Origin: Rosa chinensis
Taxonomy: Eukaryota; Streptophyta; Magnoliopsida; Rosales; Rosaceae
Length of the DNA: 64,000 bases
Direction: 5' to 3'
NCBI RefSeq assembly: GCF_002994745.2
Contig: NW_020126819.1
Span: forward strand, 62,001 to 126,000
Part shown: one piece after another, positions 50,233 through 62,934 of the stretch
Position numbering within the stretch: the stretch's first letter is position 1
Layout: each line of letters opens with the position of its first letter
Translations under genes and position numbers: made by a program
The notes under the pieces: model-generated
Databases searched by the model: none
Told to the model about the DNA's origin: nothing
Seen by the model: only the letters and a program-made list of their open reading frames with translations

Positions 50233-50989
50233 GCAATGGTGGTAATTCCTAGGATGCCTCTATCCCTTCCAGAATCAGGACCATGTATTGACAAACGTCT
50301 CAACAAGCACAAGAGCGAATTCTAGCATTCTCTAGTCCATCAAACTTAATCTATGGCAAGTAGTCAATCAAATGAAAGAATAATGAGATCATCAAAACAT
50401 CGCCAAGAAAATAAGAATATATTTTCGATTCACTCCAAGAAAAAGGGACATGGCTCAAATATCTCACATGGCTTTATGAATCAAAACTCATCTTAACATG
50501 CTCATATTTTTCATATATCTCAATTAACCAAAGAATACCATGTTTAAGTCATCTCAATTTTGTGATCCTCTTTTAGTCATGATTTCAGAGATATAGAATC
50601 ATCCTAGACAGTTGAAAGGGCATCCTAAGACTCAAAAACAAGAACAAAAGCAACGAAAATTTTTTAAATTTTTGACCTTTTTCAATTTTTTTTTGTATTT
50701 TTCAATATATGACTCAAAATAAAAGACTAAAAATATATAAATCCCTTCCCCCACACTTAAATATTGCATTGTCCTCAATGTAATCAATTAAAAGCATGCA
50801 ATGAAACACTTAAGCATATAGGGATGAAATTTACGAAAAGAATTATAAAACAAAGAAGAATTTGAGAAGTAAAAGGGAGAGAGAAAGCAAATCTGCGTTG
50901 ACGACTCCTCCACAGCTACTTCAGAATTGGGTTGCCTCCCAAGCAGCGCTTAATGTTTATAGTCTTTCAGCCTAGACTTGTACCTCCTT
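50233..50989 (-). other. 3' noncoding region of element C, INT-proximal part
   Basis: Continues element C after element B. It contains the third PPT-like copy at 50748-50758 and ends at the integrase stop. The leader-derived module present here in K, J and E is absent. No gene is seen. Confidence 0.8.
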
Positions 50990-53717
50990 TTAATCCTCAG
51001 GGTTTGGAACATTTTGGAGGGGTACATCCTCCACTTCATGTTCCACAAATGCCTCATAGTAAGGCTTCAAGCGATGGCCATTCACTTTGAACTCGTTGCC
51101 TGTTTGTTCACTCTTTATCTGCACAGCTCCATGAGGAAACACATGAGTGATAACAAAAGGCCCAATCCAACGAGAACGAAGCTTACCTGGGAAGAGTTTG
51201 AGACGAGAATGGAAGAGAAGAACTTTTTGACCCACAACAAAAGTCTTCCTTCGAATCATTTTATCATGGAATGCCTTAGTCTTATCCTTGTAAATCTTAG
51301 CACTTTCGAAGGCATCATTCCTAATCTCCTCTAACTCTTGCAATTGCAACTTCCTATGAAGCCCAGCTGCATCAATATCCATGTTGAACTGCTTCACAGC
51401 CCACCAAGCTCTATGCTCTAACTCCACAGGTAAATGGCAAGGTTTGCCATAGACAATTCGATATGGTGACATACCTATGGGAGTTTTGTATGCAGTTCTG
51501 TAGGCCCACAAAGCATCCTCTAGACGCAAGGACCAGTCCTTCCTGTTGGGGTTCACAGTCTTCTCCAATATCCCCTTGATCTGGCGATTAGAGACCTCCG
51601 CCTGCCCACTAGTTTGGGGGTGATAAGGTGTAGAAACCTTATGTGTCACATCATATCTCTTCAAGAGAGCCTCAATCGTCCTATTGCAAAAATGGGATCC
51701 ACCATCACTAATGAGAACTCTAGGCATTCCAAACCTGCTAAAGATGTTAGACTTGATAAAATCTGCAACAACCTTAGAGTCATTAGTTCTAGTGGCCTTT
51801 GCTTCCACCCATTTGGAAACATAGTCCACTGCAAGTAAGATATATATGAACCCAAAAGATGATGGGAAAGGTCCCATGAAATCTATACCCCAAACATCAA
51901 AGATTTCAACAGTTATGATATTAGTCAAGGGCATTTGATCTCTAGGGCCTAGGTTTCCTGTTCTTTGGCACTTATCACAAGTTAAACAATAGGCATGTGC
52001 ATCCCTAAACAATGTTGGCCAATAGAACCCAGACTCTAGTACCTTAAACGCAGTCTTCTTAGACCCAAAGTGTCCCCCACATGCTTTAGAATGGCAAAAC
52101 GAAAGTATAGCATTATGTTCATGTTCAGGCACACATCTTCTAATCAATTGATCAGAACAATATTTCCATAGGTAAGGTTCATCCCAAACATAGTGCTTAA
52201 CAGTTTTCTTAAGCCTATCTCTATGAGCACGTGACATGGTATCAGGAATCTTCCTAGACACAATATAGTTCACAATATCTGCATACCATGGTTCACTTAC
52301 CTGAAGTCCAAAGAGTTGCTCATCTGGAAATGTCTCCACCAGAGGGAGATGATCTTCTGCATGCACCAAGCGACTCAAGTGGTCAGCTACCACGTTCTCA
52401 CTACCCTTCTTGTCCTTGATTTCCACGTCGAATTCTTGCAAGAGTAGGATCCATCTGATGAGCCTTGGTTTCGCCTCCTTCTTGGTCATCAAGTATTTTA
52501 AAGCTGCATGGTCAGTAAAGATAGTAACTTTGGTACCAAGTAAATAAGAGCGAAACTTCTCAAGGGCAAAGACAACTGCAAGGAGCTCTTTCTCTGTGGT
52601 GGAGTAGTTCATTTGTGCATCATTGAGAGTCCTTGAGGCGTAGTAGATGGCATAGGGTAGCTTGTCCTTCCTTTTCCCCAAAACAGCTCCAACTGCATAG
52701 TCAGAGGCATCACACATCAACTCAAAGGGCAAGGACCAATCTGGAGGTAACATGATGGGGGCAGATGTCAACAACTCCTTAAGCTTGTCAAAAGCTTCTT
52801 GACACTCCTTGTCAAAGTGAAAGGGCACATCCTTCTGGAGTAGTTGACATAAGGGTCTCGAAATCTTAGAGAAGTCCTTGATGAACCTCCTGTAAAAACC
52901 TGCATGGCCAAGGAAAGAACGAATCTCTCTCACAGAAGTGGGAGAGGGTAAGTGACGCACAATATCCACCTTGGCCTTATCAACCTCTATACCCCTAGTA
53001 GAGACAATATGTCCTAGAACTATCCCTTGTTGAACCATAAAATGGCATTTTTCCCAATTAAGTACAAGGTTAGTTTCCATGCAACGTTTCAAAATTATCT
53101 CCAGATTATTAAGACAATCATCAAAATTCTTTCCAAAAACTGAAAAGTCATCCATGAATACCTCTATGATTTTCTCAATATAATCTGAAAAGATACTTAC
53201 CATACATCTCTGAAAAGTACCTGGAGCGTTGCAAAGTCCGAAGGGCATACGTCTATAAGCAAATGTTCCAAAGGGGCAAGTGAAGGTTGTCTTCTCTTGG
53301 TCTTCATTTGCAATTGCAATCTGGTTGTAACCAGAGTATCCATCCAGGAAGCAGTAGTAGTCATGTCCAGCTAGGCGCTCAAGCATCTGATCAATGAATG
53401 GCAGAGGAAAGTGGTCTTTCCTTGTAGTTGCGTTGAGCCTTCTATAGTCAATGCACACTCTGTGGCCTGTGACTGTCCTTTGGGGCACCAGTTCGTTATC
53501 AGCATTCTTGACCACAGTGATCCCAGACTTCTTGGGCACGACCTGAACTGGGGAGACCCACTTGGAGTCAGAAATAGGGTAGATTACCCCACAATCAAGG
53601 AGTTTGATAACCTCCTTCTTCACAACTTCCATCATTGGAGGGTTGAGACGACGTTGAGCCTCTCTAGTGGGTTTGGACCCCTCCTCTAGAAGTATCCTAT
53701 GGACGCAAGTTGTAGGG
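50990..53717 (-). pseudogene. pol: RT, RNase H and integrase of element C, open but split from its N-terminal part
   Basis: About 900 codons without a stop. RT has the [13 protein letters not shown] block (about 53321-53365) and FMDD (53147-53158). RNase H shows [11 protein letters not shown] (about 52681-52718), the TEKELL block and TDHAAL. Integrase shows the HHCC finger (CLTCDKC, about 51961-51990) and all three catalytic positions: GIDFMGP about 51870-51890, ISDGGSHF about 51690-51716, [10 protein letters not shown] about 51588-51612. The GPF module is at about 51157-51175. Every key residue I looked for is present. Solo LTR D, inserted in codons before the RT core, breaks the gene. It is the best-preserved pol in the window. 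Confidence 0.92.
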
Positions 53718-55730
53718 TGATAGGAGCATTTTAATGCGACATTTTAACTGTTATTTCCCTATATTTTCTGCGTTATTTCCTTAATAAAACTCTGTTTAGG
53801 AAAGTTTCCATTCTTCGAATGGGAAAGTTCCTAATTGTAGAAAGTTTCCGTTTTGTAGTTTCTATTTTCCATTTTTAGAAAGTTTCCATTTTAGTTTAAG
53901 AAAGTTTCCATTTCTTATTTTAGAAAGCTTCTATTTTCAGGTTTTTGGAATAAATAAGCAGAATTGAGTTCATAAATGGAACGAGAAGTTTCATGAAGAT
54001 GACATGGCAAGGAGAGAATCAAGGAAGAGTTTTTAAAAAAAAGGAAAATATATTTTCCTTGGGGATTAAATTTGCCGTGTAATACTTAAGGAAAAAACAA
54101 GGTGACAACGTGGGAATTGAAGATGATTGATTGAGGATTTCAAGGAGAGATTTTCTTGGGAGACTTTTATGGAAAGAAATATTGTTGGAGGAATAATTTG
54201 GTGTGATTGCCAACGTGAAAATCAGAAATAATCAAGGAGATGACGCCAAGAGAGATTCAAGGGAGATATTTATGGAAGGAAAATATGTGTGCACCAAGGA
54301 AAAGCTAAAAAGGCGTCTAGATTCATCCCTAAATTCCCTAAAGGAATGTTGGCCGAAATTCATGAAGAAAATCAGAATAATTTCAAGGAAATTCCAATTA
54401 AATATTAGGGAGGTATTTTAGAGAATTATGATTGGTTGGAACACATCACAAGGCTTACTTGGCATTCTATGATTGGTTGGACCACATCACAAGCTTACTT
54501 GGCGAATTATCATTGGTTGAAGCTATGTGGAAAATTCTGATTGCTTTGTGAATCCTAGCCATGCTCCTATATAAAACTCCCCCTTTCTCAACGTCAAGGG
54601 GTCCTCTCCCCCATACAATTTACACTTTAGAAAAAAATCAGAAAATCTTCTTAGCATAGCCGTGAGTTTCTCCATCCTCTAGTCATCTCCACGAGTTCGA
54701 GCAAGGCCAAGGGAGAAGAAGCATAGCCGTGAGCATCCATCATCCATCTCCAACCTTGAAGCTTGCTTTCGAGATTCAAGAGACCACCACATCAATCGTT
54801 CATCACCATCTCCATCTCACGGTGTAATCCGATTCTCCTTTGTAACCTTTGCTTTGAATTTCGTTGGTTATGAACTAGTTGACATATGTGTTTGAACAAA
54901 TATTAATTTCTGGAATTTTTATGATTAATTGAGAATTTTCAGATTCATATTATTGTGATTCGAGAGTTGCTTATGTGGGTTTGTTTAATTAAATTTGCGT
55001 TATAGATAACTTTTGTATTTTAATCTTATGTGGTTGCAAACACTTAGGGTTTCGATATAATTGGTGCTAGGTTTAAGAACATGAAATCGACTTTTCGTTT
55101 TGTGTAAACTTGAATCAAAGTAGTAAAGGTTTTGTACAAAGATCGAATTTAATTAACGAGGATTGCAATTAGGTGGACTTTTCCATACTAAGTTGTACAC
55201 TTGAGTTGATAGCCTTTCTCTATGTGTAATGCGTTAAACATGACATGATTGACTAGCTTTCTAGGGTTTGATTGCATGTTTGATAGGATTAATCTAGGTG
55301 CTTTCGCTTAGGTTAATTAGCATTGAAAAGTAAAAAATGGGAATTCATTTGCTTTCGAATGTTTCACATGATCAACTCCTTTCTCATGACTTAGATGAAC
55401 AATATTAGGGTTTGAGTCAATTTTAATCATATGTTTCGATTTTGATCTTTGTTCTCTCATTCCATCTTTGTTTTTATGTTTTTGCATTTTAATTGTTTTC
55501 TTTACTTCATTTATTTTCGAAAAACCAAAAACAAAATCCCCCCTTTTTTGTGTACAATGTTTATAGTTGTGAATATCTTTGTGAATATTATACTTTGTTT
55601 TAATTTTAATTGTTTAATTGTTTGACAATGACAGGTGTACCCTCAATCCCCGGAATAGAACGATCCCTATTTATTACGTACTACTAATGACATTTCAGGG
55701 TTAAATTATGCGCTCCCTAAAGCGACATCA
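53718..55730 (+). repeat. solo LTR D, inserted in pol of element C
   Basis: A single 2013-bp LTR from TGATAGGAGC to AGCGACATCA with perfect taggg duplications (53713-53717, 55731-55735) and no interior. It is left by LTR-LTR recombination of a complete element. The U3 and body match the element B subfamily, but the last bases match the C subfamily, so its hairpin is chimeric. TATA-like CTATATAAAA is at 54566-54575. It lies in plus orientation inside a minus-strand gene. Confidence 0.92.
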
Positions 55731-55735
55731 TAGGG

Positions 55736-56661
55736 CTGATTCCCTTGATGTCCGCCAATGTCCATCCTATGGCGGTCTTGTGTTGCTTCAACATTTCCAC
55801 CAACTTCTCTTCTTGTGGAGTCGTCAGTGCAAAGGACACAATTACTGGTAAGGTCTCCTTGTCCCCTAAGTAGACATACTTCAAATGGTCTGGAAGAGGT
55901 TTTAGCTCAAGTTCTGGGGCCTGGACCACTGAAGGTAAAGTCTTGTTAGTGGATAACTGAATGGACAAGGGAGAAACAGACTTACCTAGATAGGGAGATG
56001 CCTCAAGGAAGGAGACGTTTTCAATGATTTTCTCCTCACAAGTGTCTTTCAACTTGTCCTCTGGAATGGTGATTCCTTCCTTTGTATAGCCTACCCCACT
56101 CTCAAGGGTAGTGACTAAGGTATCCTCATGCATAATGTCAAACATTTTCTGCGCAAGTTCATCCAAAATATCAGTAGAAAAACAATCATGAACCTCTAGG
56201 GGATACCTCATGGCTTCAAAAATGTTAAAGCCAATAATGTCACCATCGAACTCCATTGTAAGTGAACCTTCATACACATCAATCTTCGTCCTAGCTGTCC
56301 TTAAGAAAGGACGTCCCAAAAGTAATGGAGTGGAACTCACAGGGGAGTCCTCCATTTCTAAAACATAAAAATCTGCTGGGAAGATAAGATGGTTAACTTG
56401 TACAAGCACATCCTCCAACAAACCTCTAGGGTATGCATTGGATCTATCAGCTAATTGAATGATAACATTGTCAGATTTAAGTTCCCCTAGACCTAGGGTT
56501 TCATAAACAGAGTAGGGCATAACATTAACAGATGCACCTAGGTCTAACATGGCATTCTTAAATCTAGAGTTACCAATAGTACAAGGAATAGTAAAGCTTC
56601 CAGGATCCTTACACTTTGGAGGAATCTTCCTCTGAATCAGGGCAGAGACATTCTCACTTAC
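55736..56661 (-). pseudogene. pol: protease and linker region of element C, between two solo LTRs
   Basis: About 305 open codons. The aspartic protease active site DLGAS is at about 56530-56547, followed by the ILGR-like LLLGRPFLRTA block. A linker leads toward RT (KTAIGWTLADIKGIS). The segment joins in frame with the gag part to the right and the RT part to the left once the insertions are disregarded. Both ends are target-site copies: taggg on the D side, cttac on the G side. Confidence 0.9.
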
Positions 56662-59350
56662 TGATACGTGCAAAAGCAATCGCCAATTTAAACCCTGAAA
56701 ATGTCGAGCGTTAGTATAGGATAAGCAGGGATCGTTCTAAACCGGGGATTGAGGGTGCTAACATGTGAGAAACAATTTAAAGAAAATAATATACAATTTA
56801 CAAAATTATAAGAACACTTTACAAGTTACACGAAAATTAGAGAGAATTAGAAAGACATACATTTAACACAAAGTTAGAGAACAAAGAATGAGAAAACAAC
56901 AAAATATACAAGTATATATAGACATAGATTTTGAAAGAAAGAGAGAGTTTGAGTTAGAAAAGGTTATGGAAATCCTACTCCTATTTAAATACATTTTACA
57001 AGTCCATATCATAGTAGAAAACCATATACAACAAGGATTCCTAGTTATATACTAATTAGGATTACTTAATTACTAAGAAAACAAATTGTTGACCAAGTCA
57101 AACATTAAATCCTAAGTCAAAACTAACTCTAACTACTTTCCCTAAAATTTAGGAACCTATCCCTTAAATTAAGGAGACCTAACAAACTCATAACAAACTC
57201 CTAAAAAACACTAAAACTAAAACAAACACATATTTACTATTCACGGAGACACTATTCACGAATTTAAAAACATTTTTTTTATTATTTTTTTTAATTTTTT
57301 TATTTTATTTTATTTTTTTATTTAACTAGGTTAACATGCTACCTAAAAATCTAAGTTAATTTTATTTATTTACACAAACAAGAAAACATAAAGATGGGGG
57401 GTTTTTGAAGATTGAAATATAAATTTTCAGAAAACAATTAAAGAACAAAAACATTTTATTTACAAAGGTGGGAAAAGAAGGATTTTTGGAAAACAATTCA
57501 TCAAGAACAATTCAAGAACAACATATTCATGCATCCCTTAATCTTGTTAATTACCATGGAAAGATATCAACCAAGAAACAAAGTTACAAGCGCCCAATGT
57601 CCCTTATATGACTTCCCTTTACACAATTGATCGACGAAGCGCCAAACCAACATATTCCAAATGCAAGTATCACACAATCGAAGCGACTCATAATCTCATG
57701 CATTCAAATCATTAAGAGCAAGTGAAAGTTTAGTCAATAAACATGCAAATTCAAGTACTCGAAGCGAATCTTTTCATTACATGCATAATCTGATCTCGAC
57801 CTTTGTCCAAAGCCTTTACTACTATATTGAATTAGGGTCACGAAGCGTTTAACCTAATTACTAGCTCCAATTACATGCAATCATCCTAAGTTTGCAACCA
57901 AAGAACAAGAACACATAAAAGTTATCTATAAAACAAAACCAGATTATCATTCCATATTTCGGCAATTAATCAAGATCAAGAACACACAAACACATCAATC
58001 ATAGAAAAGAACATCCAAATCGCATCCAAAAATCAGAAAGTTATCTCATGGTTTCGGTTTTACACATAAAGAAATCAAAACAGAAAATACAAATACAAAA
58101 ACACTAAACCGTAAAGAAAACATAGGGAAGATGGTATGAACAACCCTTGACTACGTCCCAAGGTCCAAAGCAGATCCAAGGCAGCAATACAAGGTAGAAT
58201 TTACGGCTAGGATGGAGGATGGCACGGCTAGGAACTTGTAGATGCAAAAACCTGAAACTCAAGAGCAAACCGGTGAGAAACGAAATTGTGGAGAATAAAG
58301 TGTCCCCCCTGAACGTCTAATACACAAGGTATATATAGTAGAACGTCTCAAGGCACTCCCAATTCGTTTCTACTTGGTTTCTCTTAGTTCGTGTTGATTT
58401 AGGACTTCTTTCTCACAAAACAGATTTCCGGTAGATTTGACCTCAGTCCACTAAAACGGCCATAACTTCCTCTAGAAAATAGCTATTGATGAGATGTAAA
58501 AAGCTCTGGAAACTAGACATACGTAGCTTTCCAACCATATAAAGATCATAATTTTCTGAGCTCTGAGCGATTTTTTACACTCCGTTGAAGTTGACTGATC
58601 TGCACAGGCAGATTTCCGAATCTGTATTGAATTCGACTTTTTAGGCACAAGTTGAGTCCAATTCGGTTTTCCTTCACATCACATGCCTCTCACATGTCTT
58701 CCACGCCTATTCTGAAGTAGAAACGTCAAGAACCTTCAAGAACCCTCAAGAATCTCACGAAATTCCAATCCTTACTCAACAAGAAGTCCAATTTCCACAT
58801 TGCTTTGTAATTCGAATTCCTTGTTGCATTCTCTTCCATGTGCACGGCATATGATCTTCTTGAGACTTCTAGATACTTCATGAACGTTCCCAAGCTCTCC
58901 TAGTATGAGTAGAACTCCATATGCAAGTAGGTTTCCTAGTTGAATACTGCTTCCTTTTCCGAGATGCTTCCACACTCTTCCGGAACCTTCTTGAGTAATC
59001 CTTATCCAACAGGGACTCCTTGTCACACTAGGATTCCATATTTGAGTAGAATTGGGTTTCCTTGTCCAAGTAGAACTTCTAATTTCCGCGACTTAAGAGT
59101 TCGAATCCAAGTCAGCTTCTGATTCCTACTCCAAATAGGATTCCTTTTCCTAGTCAAACTGGGAGAACTTCCATTTCTTCATTTCTTCTCATTTCTGCAC
59201 CACATGTGCCTCCCTTAGCTATTTTTGGGCTTTGAGACTCCATTTACACCTGCAAAACACTAACTAAGTTAAATTGATCAAGATAAAGGAAATAACTTAG
59301 CAAAATATAGGGTTTAAACATTATAAACGTCGCATTTTATGCTCCTATCA
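56662..59350 (-). repeat. solo LTR G, inserted at the gag-protease border of element C
   Basis: A single 2689-bp LTR from TGATACGTGC to GCTCCTATCA with perfect cttac duplications (56657-56661, 59351-59355). It is a longer, distinct subfamily that shares the U5 signature (ACCGGGGATTGAGGG) and U3 terminus but little else. It is the intact reference for LTR F. A minus-strand TATA-like tract is at 58329-58337, and T-rich low-complexity DNA at 57272-57320. Confidence 0.92.
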
Positions 59351-59355
59351 CTTAC

Positions 59356-61344
59356 CTTTACCACCTCCTTTTCACGGTTTACCCTCCTAGTAGTGCAAAG
59401 TTCTTTGAGGAACTTGGCATACTTAGGGACTTGCTTGATTGCCTCTAAGAGGGGTAAGTTTACTTGCACCTTCTTGAAAGTTTCCAAGATAGCTTGGTCA
59501 CTTTCATCCTTCTTAGATTGGGCGAACCTGCGTGGGAAGGGCATGCAAGAAGAAGAAGGGTTAGCCATAACCGAATTTGTTAAGTTAGAATTACTACCTG
59601 ATACTTCCGGTTTTGCCTTTAATGGTGAGGACGCCCTTGTCTCTTCCTTGGACGTTGCAGGGTCCTTCTCAAAACCCAACTTGGTGGGTTCTTGGTCTTC
59701 CTCAATCTCTATGCTCACTTGAGCCTTCTTCGGTTGATCCACAAATGGTCTTCCACTCCTTGTAGTCACAACTGATGCATTTTCCACATTAGGGTTAGGT
59801 ATTGTGTTACTAGGGAGCTTGCCAGTTTCGTGGATCTTGCTCATGAAATCCACAACTTGACCCATTTGCTTCTTGAGCTCTGCAATGTCCTTGGTGTGGG
59901 TCTGTTGTCCTTGAATCAAAGCCTGTGTAGAGTTTGTCAAGGCTTGGGTAGAACTAGTCAAGGCCTCCAACGTTTTGTCATAGTGAGACATGGAAGATCC
60001 TGAATTCTGTTGAGGAGGAGGCATGTAAGGCCTTTGAAAAGATGACCCTTGGAATGAAGGCCCTTGTGGACGTTGGAAATTCCCTCCAAGAGGATTCTGA
60101 ACGTTATCATTGTTGGTCCACTTGAAGTTGGGATGGTCCCTCCATCCTGGGTTGTAAGTATTTGAATAAGGGTCATGCCTAGGACGTTGAGGTCCTCCTT
60201 GATATCCTCCTTGGTATCCTCCAATAGCATTAGCAGATTCCCATCCTCCATTTTCATTAAGTTGGGGGCACTGATCTGTAACATGCCCTTGCATAGAGCA
60301 TACCCCACAAGCTATTGTTGCACTTGGTCCCTTGGAACTTACCACTTGGTTCATGAGGAGGGTAAGCTTATTCAGTTGGTCTTCAATGGCAGTGTTCTTG
60401 CTTATCTCATGCACCCTACGAGTAGAGTGTCCTACCCCCTCATATTGTTGGGAGTTTAGGGCACGATTAGCTATAAGTTCCTTCCCAACCGCAGGTGACT
60501 TATCCACAAAAGCTCCTCCAGCTGCCGCATCAAGCATTTGCCTTTCCAAGGGTAAGAGTCCTTCATAGAAACATGTAAGTAGGGTCTCATCCTTCATCTG
60601 ATGTTGAGGACACTGTGCAAGTAAGGAGTTGAACCTCTCATAGTAGGCAGCATAGGACTCATCATGAGCTTGCTCTATTCCACTAAGCTTCTTCCTAAGT
60701 GTGATGACTTTTGAAGCTGGGAAGTATTTTTCCAAGAAGGCCTTTCTCATTGTTTCCCATGATGTGATACGTCCTGCAGGGAGTTCATATAGCCAATCCT
60801 TGGCTCTATCAGCTAGAGAGAATGGAAATGCTCTCATCTTAAGAAGGTTCTCATCTGCTCCTTGTGGTTGCATGTTTGCACAAACAGATTGGAATTCTCG
60901 TACGTGCTTATTAGCATCCTCCATATTAAGTCCATGGAAGATAGGGAGCTTGTGCAACAATCCACTCTTAAGCTCAAACTCTGCCTGTCTTCCAGCTGCA
61001 GGTGCAGGGTATACTATGCCTGTAGGGGGTCTTCCTTCAACAGTTGCGGTGGAGAGTTCCCTAATAGATGCCATTCTCTCTTCTTCGACTTCTTCAGGTG
61101 GTGGTGAAGGTGGTGTAGAGTTGGACGAAACCACAGGTGAAGGTGAACGTGAAGGAGGAGATGGACTTGGTGTAGGTGATGTAGACTCCTCAGAACAGTA
61201 GGTCCTCTTCCCTTGCTCGTTAAATGTGTACTCTTTGTATGTTGAAGGAGAAGGGCTTGTGAACTCAAGGAGTGAAGGACCCTTCAAACGAGCGAGCCTT
61301 GCTTCAATTTCCTTTATTGTAGATGGTCTAAAAGGCTCGGTCAT
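59356..61344 (-). pseudogene. gag: gag of element C, open, cut from protease by solo LTR G
   Basis: About 660 codons from the MTEP start at 61344, the same start as in K. The N terminus is rich in Ser and Pro (about residues 45-85). A capsid-type region follows with FPFSLADRAKDWLYELP and FLEKYFPASK. The zinc knuckle CGVCSMQGHVTDQC is at about 60268-60309. After it come Gly/Gln-rich repeats (GGYQGGYQGG), a QQ-containing stretch and the LPLLEAIKQV linker. It is longer than the intact part of the K gag. No internal stop is seen; the only break is the LTR insertion at 59350. Confidence 0.92.
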
Positions 61345-61835
61345 TCATAGGATTCCTGAACATCATCAAAATTCACAGAAGTTAGCAAAGTATAAAGTAA
61401 ACTAATTACAAATTAGTGGTTTATACATCAACGTTACTATTCACGAGTCACTATTCACAAGTTACTATTCACGACTTTACTATTAATGATTTATACAAGT
61501 ATAAAGAGAGTATAAATTACAAACTATCCACAATCTTTTCACAAATAAACCACGTAAGAAGTTTATACAAGTATAAAATGTACAAAACAACACAATTTAC
61601 AAGTGGAGGTTATGTTCAAGTATCTTATTATCTCTACAAAATAAAGTTAATATCTCAATTGATTACAAGTTGTAACTCGAGCCCAATAGAAACCACTACT
61701 ATTGGTGAGATACGATCTAGGGATAGTCGCCTAGACATAAGTCACTTTCCTTTGTTTCAGAAGGCTAGATGGCCAGATTAAGAGGTAAGTGAGAGGGAGG
61801 ACTCATTTTGGTGACACTACGGAGGCTACTCCCTC
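61345..61835 (-). other. truncated 5' leader of element C
   Basis: Gag-proximal leader with repeated ACTATTCAC units (about 61434-61490) and a diverged version of the leader module (about 61665-61830). It stops abruptly at about 61835 where a plus-oriented LTR half begins, so the PBS and own 5' LTR are missing. No gene is seen. Confidence 0.7.
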
Positions 61836-62851
61836 AGGAAGAAGAAGACAAGCCGTGTACATCATCCATCACCATCCTTGAAGATTGCTTTCGAAATTCA
61901 AGAGACCATTCATCACTTCATTCATCTCATCTTCATCACGGTGTAATCCGATTCTCCTTGTACCTTTGCTTTGTATTTTCGTTGGTTTTGCCTTAGTTGA
62001 CACATATGTATGAACAAGTGTTGTTTTCTGAAATTTTATGATTAATTGTTAATTTTCAGATTCATATATTGCGATTTATGGTTGCTTTTGTGTGAGTGTT
62101 TGATTAAATTTGAATGATAGAAATCTTTTGTATGATAATCTTGAATGGTTCGAAACATTTAGGGTTTTTATGTGAATGTTGCTACGAGTTTGAGAACATG
62201 AATCAACTTTTTGGTTTTGTGTTCTTGAATCAATAAGTAGTAAAGGTTTTGTACAAAAACCGAATTTAATCAAAGAAGATTGCAATTAGGTGGACTTTTT
62301 CATACTAAGTTGCACATTTGAGTTGATAGCCTTTCTAGGTGCTTAATGCGTTAAACATGACATGATTGACTAGCTTTCTAGGGTTTGATTGCATGTTTGA
62401 TAGGAGTAATCTAGGTGCTTTCACTTAGGTTAATTAGCATTGAAAGTAAAATATGGGAAATTTTTTGCTTATGAACGTTTCACATGATCAACTCCTCTTG
62501 CATGACTATGATGAACAATGGTGAACTTGAATCAATTTTTATCATGAGTTTCGACTTTGATCTTTGTTCTTGCATGCCATTTGTATTTTTATGTTTTTGC
62601 ATTTTAATTATTTAGTTAGCTTTTATTTTCGGAAATAGAAAACCAAAAATCAAAAATCCCCCCTTTTTTCGTAAATATGTATATATTTTGTTATATTTTT
62701 GTAAATATTATACTTTGTTTTAATTTTAATTGTTTAATTGTTTGACAATGACAGGTGTACCCTCAATCCCCGGAATAGAACGATCCCTATTTATTCTATA
62801 CTACTAATGACATTTCAGGGTTAAATTGGTCGCTCAACAAAAGCGACATCA
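61836..62851 (+). repeat. LTR half Q (C subfamily), left arm of a large inverted repeat
   Basis: The R/U5 half of a C-subfamily LTR in plus orientation, ending in AGCGACATCA at 62851. Its U3 half is missing at the junction with the element C leader. It is nearly the reverse complement of 62935-63940. Confidence 0.82.
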
Positions 62852-62934
62852 CAATCCTCTTCAATTGAATTCGATTTTTGTCCAAAACCTTTACTACTTT
62901 TGATTTAAGTTCATAACACAAAAAGTCGAATCAT
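62852..62934 (-). repeat. 83-bp LTR scrap between the inverted arms
   Basis: Matches an internal piece of the J/K/E-type LTR (compare 4921-5010), in minus orientation, and acts as the loop of the inverted repeat. It may be a remnant of the element E 5' LTR (inference). Confidence 0.6.

Larger units (their letters stand above)
39805..61835 (-). mobile_element. element C, an autonomous-type Athila-like element split by three later insertions
   Basis: A minus-strand element: 3' LTR 39805-42166, noncoding region in two parts, pol in two parts, gag, and a truncated leader to about 61835. Without B, D, G and their duplications it spans about 10.4 kb. The left flank is tccac (39800-39804), in the element E integrase. 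The 5' end (PBS and 5' LTR) is lost at the inverted-repeat junction. Apart from insertions, the coding region shows no stop or frameshift. Confidence 0.87.
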
